From Porticoccus sp. (lineage in GTDB: Bacteria > Pseudomonadota > Gammaproteobacteria > Pseudomonadales > Porticoccaceae), in the NCBI GenBank assembly GCA_011049795.1, contig DRHD01000009.1, positions 1 through 5,243 on the forward strand: 5,243 nt of DNA. Direction: 5' to 3'. This document shows positions 1-5,239 of the stretch, in pieces (within the stretch, counting starts at the first letter, position 1; the number at the start of each line of letters is the position of its first letter). A program made the translations under genes and the position numbers. The notes under the pieces were generated by a model. That model had not been told where the DNA came from. It made no database searches and saw nothing but the letters and a program-made list of their open reading frames with translations.

Positions 1-227
1 CTATCAGTGTTCTTGCCGCTGCACGAAACCTTGTGAAGTCTTGCTTTATATCGTCGGATGCTGGATTCCGTGCTGTTAGTTCTGATCAGTCCATCTATCT
101 GATGGTTGCTGGTGGGTCTGACTTCTCGGATATTACGGCGGGTGAGATGCTGGTGGAAGTGTACTACCTCTCTACCAATGTGGAACTGAAAAATGGAGCA
201 CCAACTGAAATTAGTCTGAACGGGTAG
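1..227 (+). CDS. Partial beta-rich virion protein (C-terminal end), possibly capsid-associated
   Basis: The frame is open from the left edge (first full codon at position 3) to TAG at 225-227, giving about 74 visible residues, so the gene begins upstream. A GTG at 33 could be called as a start, but the reading frame continues in front of it (ISVLAAARNL) and no good ribosome site precedes it, so I treat this as the tail of a longer protein. The visible part alternates hydrophobic strands and turns and ends with an ITAGEMLVEVYYL strand and a short polar tail. This pattern is common at the C-terminus of small phage head or decoration proteins. The stop codon overlaps the ribosome binding site of the next gene, consistent with one operon. 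I do not recognise a specific family; the structural role is inferred from position and strand pattern only. Confidence 0.7.
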   Translation, partial: ISVLAAARNLVKSCFISSDAGFRAVSSDQSIYLMVAGGSDFSDITAGEMLVEVYYLSTNVELKNGAPTEISLNG

Positions 228-231
228 GAGG
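226..231 (+). promoter_or_regulatory. Strong Shine-Dalgarno site for the gene at 239
   Basis: AGGAGG lies 7 bases before the ATG at 239 and overlaps the TAG stop of the upstream gene. It is the strongest ribosome site in the window. It fixes the start of the next gene and shows that the host uses canonical bacterial initiation. Confidence 0.9.
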
Positions 232-238
232 AAATACA

Positions 239-568
239 ATGGCCGCAGATGGAAGTTACAAAGACAATGCTACCCCGGCTGGTATTGTATCCGGTACGTG
301 GGGCGTCGAGAAGATTACTCTGGCAGCAGTTACCTTTACAGGGAATGGAGCAAACCAGCCTTGTAGAGAAGTTGTAATATGGGGTGAATTGGCTAAGGTC
401 ATTACAATAGGACCGAGTGCAGCAGCAGCAGCCACAGGACTTCCGTTACTTACCGGAATCGCCGCACAAGCAAGTCCTCAGTACCTGCGAATCCCTATAT
501 CAAACACAAATAAGTTATTCTTCAAAGGTGCAGCGGAGGATGACGTTCATATTCTTTGGAGATCATAA
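239..568 (+). CDS. Small beta-structured phage virion protein (109 aa)
   Basis: A complete ORF from ATG, with AGGAGG 7 bases upstream, to TAA. The product starts MAADGSYKDNATP and has no signal peptide or membrane segment. A central Cys-Arg-Glu followed by a hydrophobic strand (residues 42-56) leads into an Ala/Gly loop, and the C-terminus reads RIPISNTNKLFF, then KGAAEDDVHILWRS. A layout of 'Cys plus strand, loop, IPIsNtNKLfF, VhILWR' is one I associate with small single-domain proteins encoded beside phage head-tail genes, probably exposed on the virion surface. This is pattern memory, not a search. The gene sits directly before the tail nozzle-type cluster, two bases from the next ATG. It could be a head fibre, a decoration protein or a minor tail component; the sequence does not decide. 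Confidence 0.85.
   Translation: MAADGSYKDNATPAGIVSGTWGVEKITLAAVTFTGNGANQPCREVVIWGELAKVITIGPSAAAAATGLPLLTGIAAQASPQYLRIPISNTNKLFFKGAAEDDVHILWRS
419..433 (+). repeat. Short GCA trinucleotide run encoding a five-alanine loop
   Basis: Four GCA codons followed by GCC encode Ala-Ala-Ala-Ala-Ala within the 109-aa virion protein. The run lies in the predicted loop between strands, where length change by slippage would be tolerated. It is too short to call a functional element. Confidence 0.6.
558..561 (+). promoter_or_regulatory. Shine-Dalgarno site for the gene at 571
   Basis: GGAG (in the context GGAGATC) lies 9 bases before ATG 571, inside the last codons of the 109-aa gene. It supports ATG 571 over the TTG at 556, which lies upstream of this site and would add only MEIII. 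Confidence 0.7.
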
Positions 569-570
569 TA

Positions 571-798
571 ATGGCTGAGTTATTGCCACCGATTAAAGGT
601 TTGTTTAGGGGTAGTCTATTAGGACATGCCCCTGAACTTACTACGGAAGTTATGAATAATGTTAGGCCGATTGATGCTCAGAGCAGTAGGATACGTATAG
701 GGCAAAGACCGGCCTTGGACAAATGGGGAAATGGTACACAAATAGGTGCGGCTGAACAACCGGTCGTAGCAATGGTGTTTGTTAATTCGGTGATCTAA
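571..798 (+). CDS. N-terminal arm segment of a split tail nozzle-type protein (75 aa)
   Basis: A complete ORF from ATG 571 to TAA 796-798. The sequence begins MAELLPPIKGLFRGSLLGHA, then has an asparagine pair with VRP (residues 29-33), a basic RIRIGQRPALDKW stretch (39-51), and a hydrophobic strand EQPVVAMVFVNSVI at the very end. The 'G-LF-G ... MNNVRP-D ... R-R-GQRPAL-KW' pattern is what I expect at the extreme N-terminus of the long tail-tubular/nozzle-type protein whose body is encoded at 1705-3306. It is not a usual complete small protein. It stops abruptly after a strand with no C-terminal closure. The last A of its TAA is the first base of the next ATG. I therefore read it as the first of four pieces of one protein. 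Whether it is translated separately and assembles with the others, or is joined by recoding, cannot be told from the sequence. Confidence 0.75.
   Translation: MAELLPPIKGLFRGSLLGHAPELTTEVMNNVRPIDAQSSRIRIGQRPALDKWGNGTQIGAAEQPVVAMVFVNSVI
789..795 (+). promoter_or_regulatory. Weak, offset anti-SD match just before the TAATG at 798
   Basis: GGTGATC matches the downstream half of the extended bacterial Shine-Dalgarno complement (TAAGGAGGTGATC), ending two bases before ATG 798. There is no classic GGAGG core here. The match could help hold a terminating ribosome for reinitiation at the one-base stop/start overlap, but seven bases could also match by chance. Confidence 0.4.
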
Positions 799-1397
799 TG
801 GCTCTACTTGGCGAAGTTACAAATCAAAGTAATTTTTCTCTCATATACAGCTATGACTTTGGTACACCCTTTGCGGAAGACGCATGGCAGACTCTTTGGT
901 TTGACGATAGCGACTACACCATAACAGACATTGATCTGTATTTGAAAAAATATGGTATTAGTGGTTCGCCAGACGATGGGAATAACTATAAACTCATCAT
1001 AACTAAGGATACGACAAGTGGGGCCGTAGTGCATTCGCAAGTATTCGGCACAAGCACCATAGGAACCTCCTTTGGTTGGTTTAGTCTTTCAATCCCTAAT
1101 ATACTCTTTGAGCAAGATCAGGTGTATGTAATAAGGGTAGATAACGAATCAATGGATTTCTCGATTCCCCACACAGGTTTGCAATGGGGGTTTAATGATG
1201 GGAACACACCCCCTGTTTTTACACTTGGGTACGGGACAGCTACAGGAAGTCCCAGCCCATTTGCTGGCGAAGATTTTAATTTTAGAATATATGGCGACTC
1301 GCCGCAGCCACCTGTTAAACCAACTACCCCATCTCCAGCCGACACAGGTACAGGTATTGTTCTTTTCCCCACACTGTCATGGGAGGCAGGCTCATAA
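798..1397 (+). CDS. Jelly-roll-like domain plus first part of an FN3-like domain (199 aa)
   Basis: The ATG overlaps the previous TAA by one base (TAATG), and the ORF ends in TAA 1395-1397, itself overlapping the next ATG. Residues 1 to about 168 alternate strands and turns (ITDIDLYLKKYGISGSP, YKLIITKDT, WFSLSIPNILFEQDQVYVIR) in the style of beta-sandwich carbohydrate-binding or jelly-roll domains found in virion and cell-surface proteins. Residues 171-199 are a Pro-rich linker and the first two strands of an FN3-like domain: PSPADTGTGIVLFPTLSWEA, then GS and stop. The Asn/Pro-Ser-Pro-Ala-Asp and PTLSWEAG motifs are typical of the start of such domains. The domain is left unfinished and resumes in the next ORF. 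A role as a surface-exposed insertion in the tail that binds host glycan is an inference from fold style only; I see no specific binding residues. Confidence 0.75.
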   Translation: MALLGEVTNQSNFSLIYSYDFGTPFAEDAWQTLWFDDSDYTITDIDLYLKKYGISGSPDDGNNYKLIITKDTTSGAVVHSQVFGTSTIGTSFGWFSLSIPNILFEQDQVYVIRVDNESMDFSIPHTGLQWGFNDGNTPPVFTLGYGTATGSPSPFAGEDFNFRIYGDSPQPPVKPTTPSPADTGTGIVLFPTLSWEAGS

Positions 1398-1582
1398 TGG
1401 CTGAGACTTATGATGTGTATTTTGGTTTGGTTTCTGGTAGTCTGGAACTGGTTTCTGCTGGACAATCCGAACTGAGTATATCCGTTCTTGTTACTTTAGA
1501 ATATAATACAGCATATCAATGGCGTGTTGATGCGACTAATGAGATCGGAACAACGACCGGAGATGTATGGACATTCACAACG
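1308..1582 (+). other. FN3-like domain split across two reading frames
   Basis: The first part (strands A and B, ending PTLSWEAGS) is encoded before the TAA at 1395. The remainder is encoded after ATG 1397: AETYDVYFG, then LEYNTAYQWRVDATNE and TTGDVWTFTT. Joined, they give the usual order of a bacterial-type FN3 repeat, with the conserved Trp of strand B, Tyr-Asp-Val-Tyr-Phe-Gly of strand C, Leu-Tyr-Trp-Arg-Val of strands E/F, and Trp-Phe-Thr-Thr at the end. Neither part alone could complete the sandwich. Confidence 0.8.
1381..1386 (+). promoter_or_regulatory. Shine-Dalgarno site for the gene at 1397
   Basis: GGGAGG lies 10 bases before ATG 1397, within the codons for the end of the upstream ORF. 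It favours ATG 1397 over the in-frame ATG at 1379, which overlaps this site, lacks its own good ribosome site and would add only MGGRLI. It also argues that translation really initiates in the middle of the FN3 fold. Confidence 0.65.
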
Positions 1583-1702
1583 ATGGCCTTTGACCCCCCC
1601 GTTGTATCCGGTGGAGTGGGTTCTGCAAGCGGTCTAAACAATATGGCTACTGTCAAACGACTGGTGGCTATAGCGAACAATAAAGTATTCTACGAGACTT
1701 AA
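1397..1702 (+). CDS. C-terminal part of FN3-like domain plus first propeller-type strand (101 aa)
   Basis: ATG 1397 follows GGGAGG by 10 bases and overlaps the upstream TAA; the ORF ends at TAA 1700-1702. Residues 2-62 are strands C to G of an FN3-like domain (AETYDVYFG, YNTAYQWRVDATNE, TTGDVWTFTT). A Pro/Gly/Ser linker (about residues 63-84) leads to ATVKRLVAIANNKVFYET, a strand-turn-strand that resembles the opening of the nozzle body encoded next and is partly repeated there. The product begins inside one domain and ends just as another begins, so it makes sense only as an inner slice of a longer chain. FN3-type repeats are common in phage tail proteins and usually act as adhesive or spacer modules; that role is inferred here. 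Confidence 0.75.
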   Translation: MAETYDVYFGLVSGSLELVSAGQSELSISVLVTLEYNTAYQWRVDATNEIGTTTGDVWTFTTMAFDPPVVSGGVGSASGLNNMATVKRLVAIANNKVFYET

Positions 1703-1782
1703 AAATGGCTGTATCAATCGACCCACAAGAAAGCAACATGCACTTAGTTGCTGTTGGTAACAATGAAGTCTTTGCGGAGGGT
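1661..1782 (+). repeat. Diverged strand-turn-strand repeat flanking the third ORF junction
   Basis: LVAIANNKVFYET (1661-1699), at the end of the 101-aa ORF, and LVAVGNNEVFAEG (1744-1782), near the start of the 533-aa ORF, align without gaps with 8 of 13 residues identical. The TAA/ATG junction sits between them. This may be two successive blades of a beta-propeller-like fold, or the trace of a short duplication formed when the gene was broken or when the jelly-roll/FN3 block was inserted. Confidence 0.55.
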
Positions 1783-3306
1783 AGCGTGGCAGGTACACTT
1801 GCACAAGTAGCAGGTCTGGCGGTTGACACATCAGACAATCTCAATATGTTCTCCGGTCTGCAAAAAGCCTTCATAGTCAACGGCACAAATTTCAAGATCG
1901 TAGATTTCTCAAACACAAAACTAACTGTAAATGCATTGACCACCGCACCTACAAGGGGTTCGACTGTAACTCAGTTGACTTCCGGTGCAACGATGATCGT
2001 GGACTTTGTGAACACAGCGAAGACAAAAATATATGGCTTCACAACAAGTGGAACCTTTGTGACTACCGGGGGCTATACGCTTTCAGGTGGGGGCATGGAC
2101 CCAACTACAGAAGTCCCCTCAGCCGTAGATGAAGCAAGCACAGCCCCTCATGGGTATGACTGGACTGTATATCCGGGCGGAGCGTCTGGCTCTTTACCTG
2201 CGAAAGCGTACTTAGGATGCTGGTATAGAGGAAGAGCAGTTATAAGTGGGAACCCAAATGACCCGCACCAGTGGTACATGAGTAGACAATTACATCCGTT
2301 TGATTTTGCTTATGTAGCCGGTGATGCTCAATCTCCTGTAGCTGGAACCAATGCAAGTGCTGGTAAGGTCGGCGACATTGTTAGAGCACTGATACCTTTC
2401 CACGATGACTTTATGATCTTTGGTTGTGCTTCAAGTATGCACTATCTTCAAGGGGACCCGGCAGTAGGTGGAGAACTTCATTCAGTTGATGACTTCTCCG
2501 GTATCTTTGGTGCTCACTCATGGTGCTTCGATAAGAAAGGCGATCTGTACGTCTTCGGTGCGGATGGCTTGAGCAGAATCCGAAAAGGTACGATGTTTTT
2601 AGAGAACCTGTCAACACTGAGTCTACCCACATTGGTAAAGGACGAGGCAGCTAATCCTGAGACACATCGAATAACGCTTGGGTACGACTTTGGCCGGGAT
2701 GCTGTTCAGATTTGCATTACATTACTTTCAGATGGAAGCAATTCCGATTACTACTTCGACATAAAAGGGATGGGTTTCTTTCCTGAGACATACCCCAACG
2801 AATGTGGTGTATACTCTCAGTTGTACTATCCCTCTAATGTTGCCGCTAACTCTGATCTTCTGTATGGTTGCAAAGACGGGTACATCAGAAAGTTTGATGA
2901 CTCCAAGAAAGACGATGATATTGGAGCCTCCGATCAACTTATCTCGTCTAACGTACTCATGCCAATACGAGATTTGGATGAAGAGGATGGCGATGGCAAG
3001 GGCCGGATGAACTCCCTTACTCTGGAGACAAGTGGTGGTGGTTCTGGTGGGACATTTACAGACACAGATGGAGTTACTCTTGATGTTCATGTTGGGGACA
3101 ACGCCGAGACGCTGGTAGAAAAGGTTAGAGATGGTGACACACCAATCATCACACGAACATACTCTGGACCCGGAAGACAGAAGAGACTCCGAGACAAAGC
3201 AAGCGGCAAATGGCTTGGTATTGTGTTGAAGAACAGCACAGTGAGTGAATCATGGTCTTTGAGTAAACTAAGTATAAATAGCAAATTGGCGGGTCGAATC
3301 AAATAA
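1705..3306 (+). CDS. Main body of a tail nozzle/tail-tubular-type protein (533 aa)
   Basis: The longest complete ORF, from ATG 1705 (two bases after the previous TAA, no clear Shine-Dalgarno) to TAA 3304-3306. It has no signal peptide or membrane segment and is rich in beta strands. Key segments are GCWYRGRAV (residues 171-179), NPNDPHQWYMSRQ (182-194), a Pro-Phe-Asp-Phe soon after, VRALIPFHDDFMIFG (226-240), a Gly-Asp-Pro-Ala loop with GIFGAHSW, then GCKDGYIRKFDDS, an acidic DLDEEDGDGKG (423-433), a GGGSGG turn (444-449), and a C-terminal domain ending in Trp-Ser-Leu and AGRIK. 'R-GR-V-sG-P--P--wy-SR--dPfdF' followed by 'I--L-P--D-l-iFG' is the pattern of podovirus tail nozzle/tubular B or P22 gp10-like tail stabilisation proteins, which form a hexameric tube under the portal with propeller domains. 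Position before an ejection-type protein and a fibre agrees. Fold assignment is by pattern, not search. The true chain probably begins in the ORFs upstream. Confidence 0.8.
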   Translation: MAVSIDPQESNMHLVAVGNNEVFAEGSVAGTLAQVAGLAVDTSDNLNMFSGLQKAFIVNGTNFKIVDFSNTKLTVNALTTAPTRGSTVTQLTSGATMIVDFVNTAKTKIYGFTTSGTFVTTGGYTLSGGGMDPTTEVPSAVDEASTAPHGYDWTVYPGGASGSLPAKAYLGCWYRGRAVISGNPNDPHQWYMSRQLHPFDFAYVAGDAQSPVAGTNASAGKVGDIVRALIPFHDDFMIFGCASSMHYLQGDPAVGGELHSVDDFSGIFGAHSWCFDKKGDLYVFGADGLSRIRKGTMFLENLSTLSLPTLVKDEAANPETHRITLGYDFGRDAVQICITLLSDGSNSDYYFDIKGMGFFPETYPNECGVYSQLYYPSNVAANSDLLYGCKDGYIRKFDDSKKDDDIGASDQLISSNVLMPIRDLDEEDGDGKGRMNSLTLETSGGGSGGTFTDTDGVTLDVHVGDNAETLVEKVRDGDTPIITRTYSGPGRQKRLRDKASGKWLGIVLKNSTVSESWSLSKLSINSKLAGRIK

Positions 3307-3310
3307 AGGA
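3306..3310 (+). promoter_or_regulatory. Shine-Dalgarno site for the gene at 3319
   Basis: AAGGA starts on the last base of the upstream TAA and ends 8 bases before ATG 3319. The spacing is good and supports this start. Confidence 0.8.
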
Positions 3311-3318
3311 ATAAAGCG

Positions 3319-3897
3319 ATGGGATTAGTTGATACATTGATAGCACAGTTTCAGGAACAACAGGCGAGGGCCAATGAAGCTAACGAACTCAGATACCAAG
3401 AGGGTCTCGGTCTCTATGATCAGTTGCTCAAAGATACAGAGGCTGGTGGAACATTCGAGAAGGCTACTGAGGCAGGTATCGAAAGAGGAAGGGTGAAAGC
3501 TGTTGCTCAAGGAACACAGGCTTTAGTTAGTTCTGGTCTTTCCAGTACAACCACGGCGGCTGGTCTTGGTAAGAAGTTTGAGGAAGAAGTTGGACAACCG
3601 GCAAGATTGAGAGCACAGGATGTACAGTCTCAGCGTAGAGCAGAAGCCATAAGAGGCAAGGCCGGATTCATCGAGAGACGAGAAGATATTGGACCAAGCT
3701 ATAGTGAAATCGCTGGTCTCGCAAAATCAATAGGAGCAGGTTCGAGAGCAAGAACACCGTCCGGTACTCGTAGAAAAGGAACGGGCAAACTGATCGCTGC
3801 CCCACAAGCCCCCCGTGTAACTATGTTCCAACAGATGTTCGGGCAACATGGTCTTAGTGGTTCGGGCGGAGCATTCGGAAAACGATTTGGAGTATAA
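3319..3897 (+). CDS. Alpha-helical small virion/ejection-type protein (192 aa)
   Basis: A complete ORF with AAGGA 8 bases upstream. Residues 5-65 are a Gln/Glu/Ala-rich helix (LIAQFQEQQARANEANELRY and following), likely a coiled coil. Then comes a Ser/Thr/Gly turn, GTQALVSSGLSSTTTAAGLG (65-84), a second charged helix (85-124) ending GFIERREDIGPSY, and a basic, Gly/Ser/Pro-rich tail (about 140-192, RTPSGTRRKGTGK and GLSGSGGAFGKRF). This helix-turn-helix-tail layout with 'LVSsGLssTT' and 'GFIERREDiGP' is one I associate with small proteins encoded between nozzle and fibre genes in environmental podovirus-like phages. The place matches that of T7 internal core genes, so a role in DNA ejection or as a tail-interior component is plausible but inferred. 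It has no membrane segment, lysozyme motif or known catalytic residues. A scaffold or assembly role is the main alternative. Confidence 0.85.
   Translation: MGLVDTLIAQFQEQQARANEANELRYQEGLGLYDQLLKDTEAGGTFEKATEAGIERGRVKAVAQGTQALVSSGLSSTTTAAGLGKKFEEEVGQPARLRAQDVQSQRRAEAIRGKAGFIERREDIGPSYSEIAGLAKSIGAGSRARTPSGTRRKGTGKLIAAPQAPRVTMFQQMFGQHGLSGSGGAFGKRFGV
3889..3892 (+). promoter_or_regulatory. Shine-Dalgarno site for the gene at 3901
   Basis: GGAG lies 8 bases before ATG 3901, inside the final codons of the upstream gene, with three bases between the two genes. This indicates coupled expression. Confidence 0.75.
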
Positions 3898-3900
3898 ACA

Positions 3901-5206
3901 ATGGGAAGCCCTAATTTAGTACCAATACCAAGCCCTGATGATAAGCTGGGAGTAGTACGTGCTCTTCGTAAGCTTGCTTCATTGATGCTGAATCAGGACG
4001 CCTCTCCTACTTTTGCAGCCCTTACTTTAACAGGTGCTTTGACCGTAGATTCCATAGCAGTTGCTGGTGATATGACTGTTGGTGGCGGCGTTACAATCGG
4101 AGACCTTACAGCTTCCCGACTACTCTTCGGAGATGGAAGTAAGATTGTTGATTCTGTTGAAGACCTGACGGCATGGATAGACGGGACCACTGATCACATT
4201 TCTGTTGCTGATGATAGTGACGGTTCAATTACTATTGACTTGGGGACAAATACTCAGACGCTTCTTGATTCCTTTAACGGCAGCTTTCTTGAAACGATTG
4301 CTCTCTTAATCACAGAAGCTGGCGGTACAGTTACTGGTTCTCTTAATCAAGAGGACGGTGGTGATCTGATTCAGAAATTTTCTGATGGTTACTCTACTCT
4401 CGATACGACACCGGCTTTGACAATTGATCTCACTGCTTATGTTGGGACGGATAGTGTACCGAAGGAAGTCTTTGTATACATATTGCAATCAGCGAAAACT
4501 GTCATGGCTGCAAGCAATGCCGGATGGCCTGCTACAGAACATATCAAAGTTGCCAATCTTCTACTAAGAAGTGCTGCGACTACAGGCACAGACAACGGGG
4601 CATTAGTCAATCGTAACTGGAATGATCATGCTCAGGGCACAAATAGTCAAGGACACCTTTTACATATTGCTGAGAGACTGAGACAAGAAGTATCTTCATG
4701 GCATGATGGAGTTGCTTTAACTCTCAAGAATGTGGCTGGTGCTGCTTTGACGACCGGCAATTCTTCCACTGCGGTAGAACTTGTGACAACGGTAGGTAGT
4801 ATATACCAACTGCATAAACAGACGTTCCCTGCTCACGACATGTACGTGAATGCTAATGATGACACACATATTGTCAATGATTCAGTAAGTCCTTATTTAA
4901 CCACTGCTGATTTAGTAACAGACGTTACGGCTATAGCTGATGGTACTGCCATTGGTGTGAATAAGTATTTCAACCTTGTTATATGGGGTGCTCAGAATAA
5001 ATCAGGAGAAGCACAACATCTGCTGGTCAATCTTCCAACAGGGCAGTATACCACATCGGCTAATGCTGTCTCAGATGTTGATGGTTACTCTATCTTCTCT
5101 ATACCAAATGCCTACAGGGGTGTTGGATTCCTGATCGCTCGGTTGACTTTCCGATTGATTGCCGGTTCTCAGTGGACATACATAGCTCAGGAAGACCTTC
5201 GTGGTC
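3901..5206 (+). CDS. Tail-fibre-like protein, C-terminus missing (435 genuine residues)
   Basis: ATG 3901 follows GGAG by 8 bases, and the frame is open to the right edge with no stop. Phage-derived codons end after about residue 435 (EDLRG); what follows is adapter. Residues 1-35 form a short helical attachment-type region (DDKLGVVRALRKLASLMLNQ). Residues 36-75 carry short beta repeats (FAALTLTGALTVDSI, AVAGDMTVGGGVTIGDLTA), typical of trimeric fibre shafts. A central region has hydrophobic strands and NRNWNDHAQGTNSQGHLLHI (237-256). The C-terminal globular part includes VYQLHK-like IYQLHKQTFPAHDMY, YFNLVIWGAQN, GVGFLIARLTFRL and WTYIAQEDLRG. By shape and position it is a host-binding tail fibre or fibre-like appendage acting outside the cell. 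From memory of similar proteins, the motif EDLRG lies close to the natural C-terminus, so probably only a short tail is lost. The receptor cannot be inferred. Confidence 0.85.
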
Positions 5207-5239
5207 CTGTCTCTTATACACATCTGACGCTGCCGACGA
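5207..5239 (-). other. Illumina Nextera adapter (not biological)
   Basis: CTGTCTCTTATACACATCT (the 19-base Tn5 mosaic end) is followed directly by GACGCTGCCGACGA. Together these form the reverse complement of the 33-base Nextera read-1 transposase adapter, a perfect match over its whole length. In frame it encodes the tell-tale peptide VSYTHLTLPT at the end of the fibre ORF. It shows that the library was made by tagmentation and that the contig ran past the end of a DNA fragment. Confidence 0.98.

Larger units (their letters stand above)
571..3306 (+). other. Four-ORF split nozzle/tail-tubular-type locus
   Basis: Four head-to-tail ORFs of 75, 199, 101 and 533 aa (908 aa in total) read together as one domain series: N-terminal arm, jelly-roll-like domain, FN3-like domain, then a propeller-like nozzle body. 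Every internal boundary is TAA followed at once or after two bases by ATG-GCT, and every boundary moves the frame by -1 (frames 1, 3, 2, 1). The strongest evidence for an originally continuous chain is the FN3 domain divided between the second and third ORFs. Termination-reinitiation at overlapping TAATG would give four polypeptides in similar amounts, able to assemble non-covalently. Alternatives are recoding or errors in the assembled consensus. Confidence 0.6.

Noticed and set aside
33..35. GTG at 33 as a true start codon
   Set aside because: The frame is open to the left edge with protein-like sequence, and no Shine-Dalgarno lies at a suitable distance.
556..570. TTG at 556 as the start of the nozzle arm ORF
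   Set aside because: ATG 571 has GGAG at proper spacing and begins with the MA pattern shared by neighbouring starts; TTG 556 lies before that site and adds only five residues inside the previous gene.
1195..1404. Plus-strand ORF MMGTHPLF... overlapping the jelly-roll/FN3 ORF
   Set aside because: It is fully contained in a frame that encodes clear beta-sandwich and FN3 motifs; the alternative translation is Pro/His/Leu-rich with no recognisable pattern.
804..1465. Minus-strand ORFs at 804-1040 and 1118-1465
   Set aside because: They lie opposite well-supported + strand domains, have low-complexity or basic, Cys/His-rich translations typical of antisense shadows, and show no ribosome site in a sensible context.
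1690..1707. Programmed -1 frameshift at the A-run in CTTAAAAATGG
   Set aside because: In the zero frame the codons are GAG ACT TAA, which do not form an X XXY YYZ slippery heptamer before the stop, and I see no clear downstream stem. The other two junctions have no slippery run at all.
2411..3302. Minus-strand ORFs opposite the nozzle body (2411-2632, 2728-3090, 3087-3302) and a + strand shadow at 2804-3010
   Set aside because: The 533-aa frame is continuous and carries conserved-looking motifs throughout; the others are chance open frames.
3993..4488. Minus-strand ORFs at 3993-4190 and 4306-4488
   Set aside because: The + strand tail-fibre frame is open across the whole region without a stop from 3901 to the right edge; the minus-strand frames are shadows of it.
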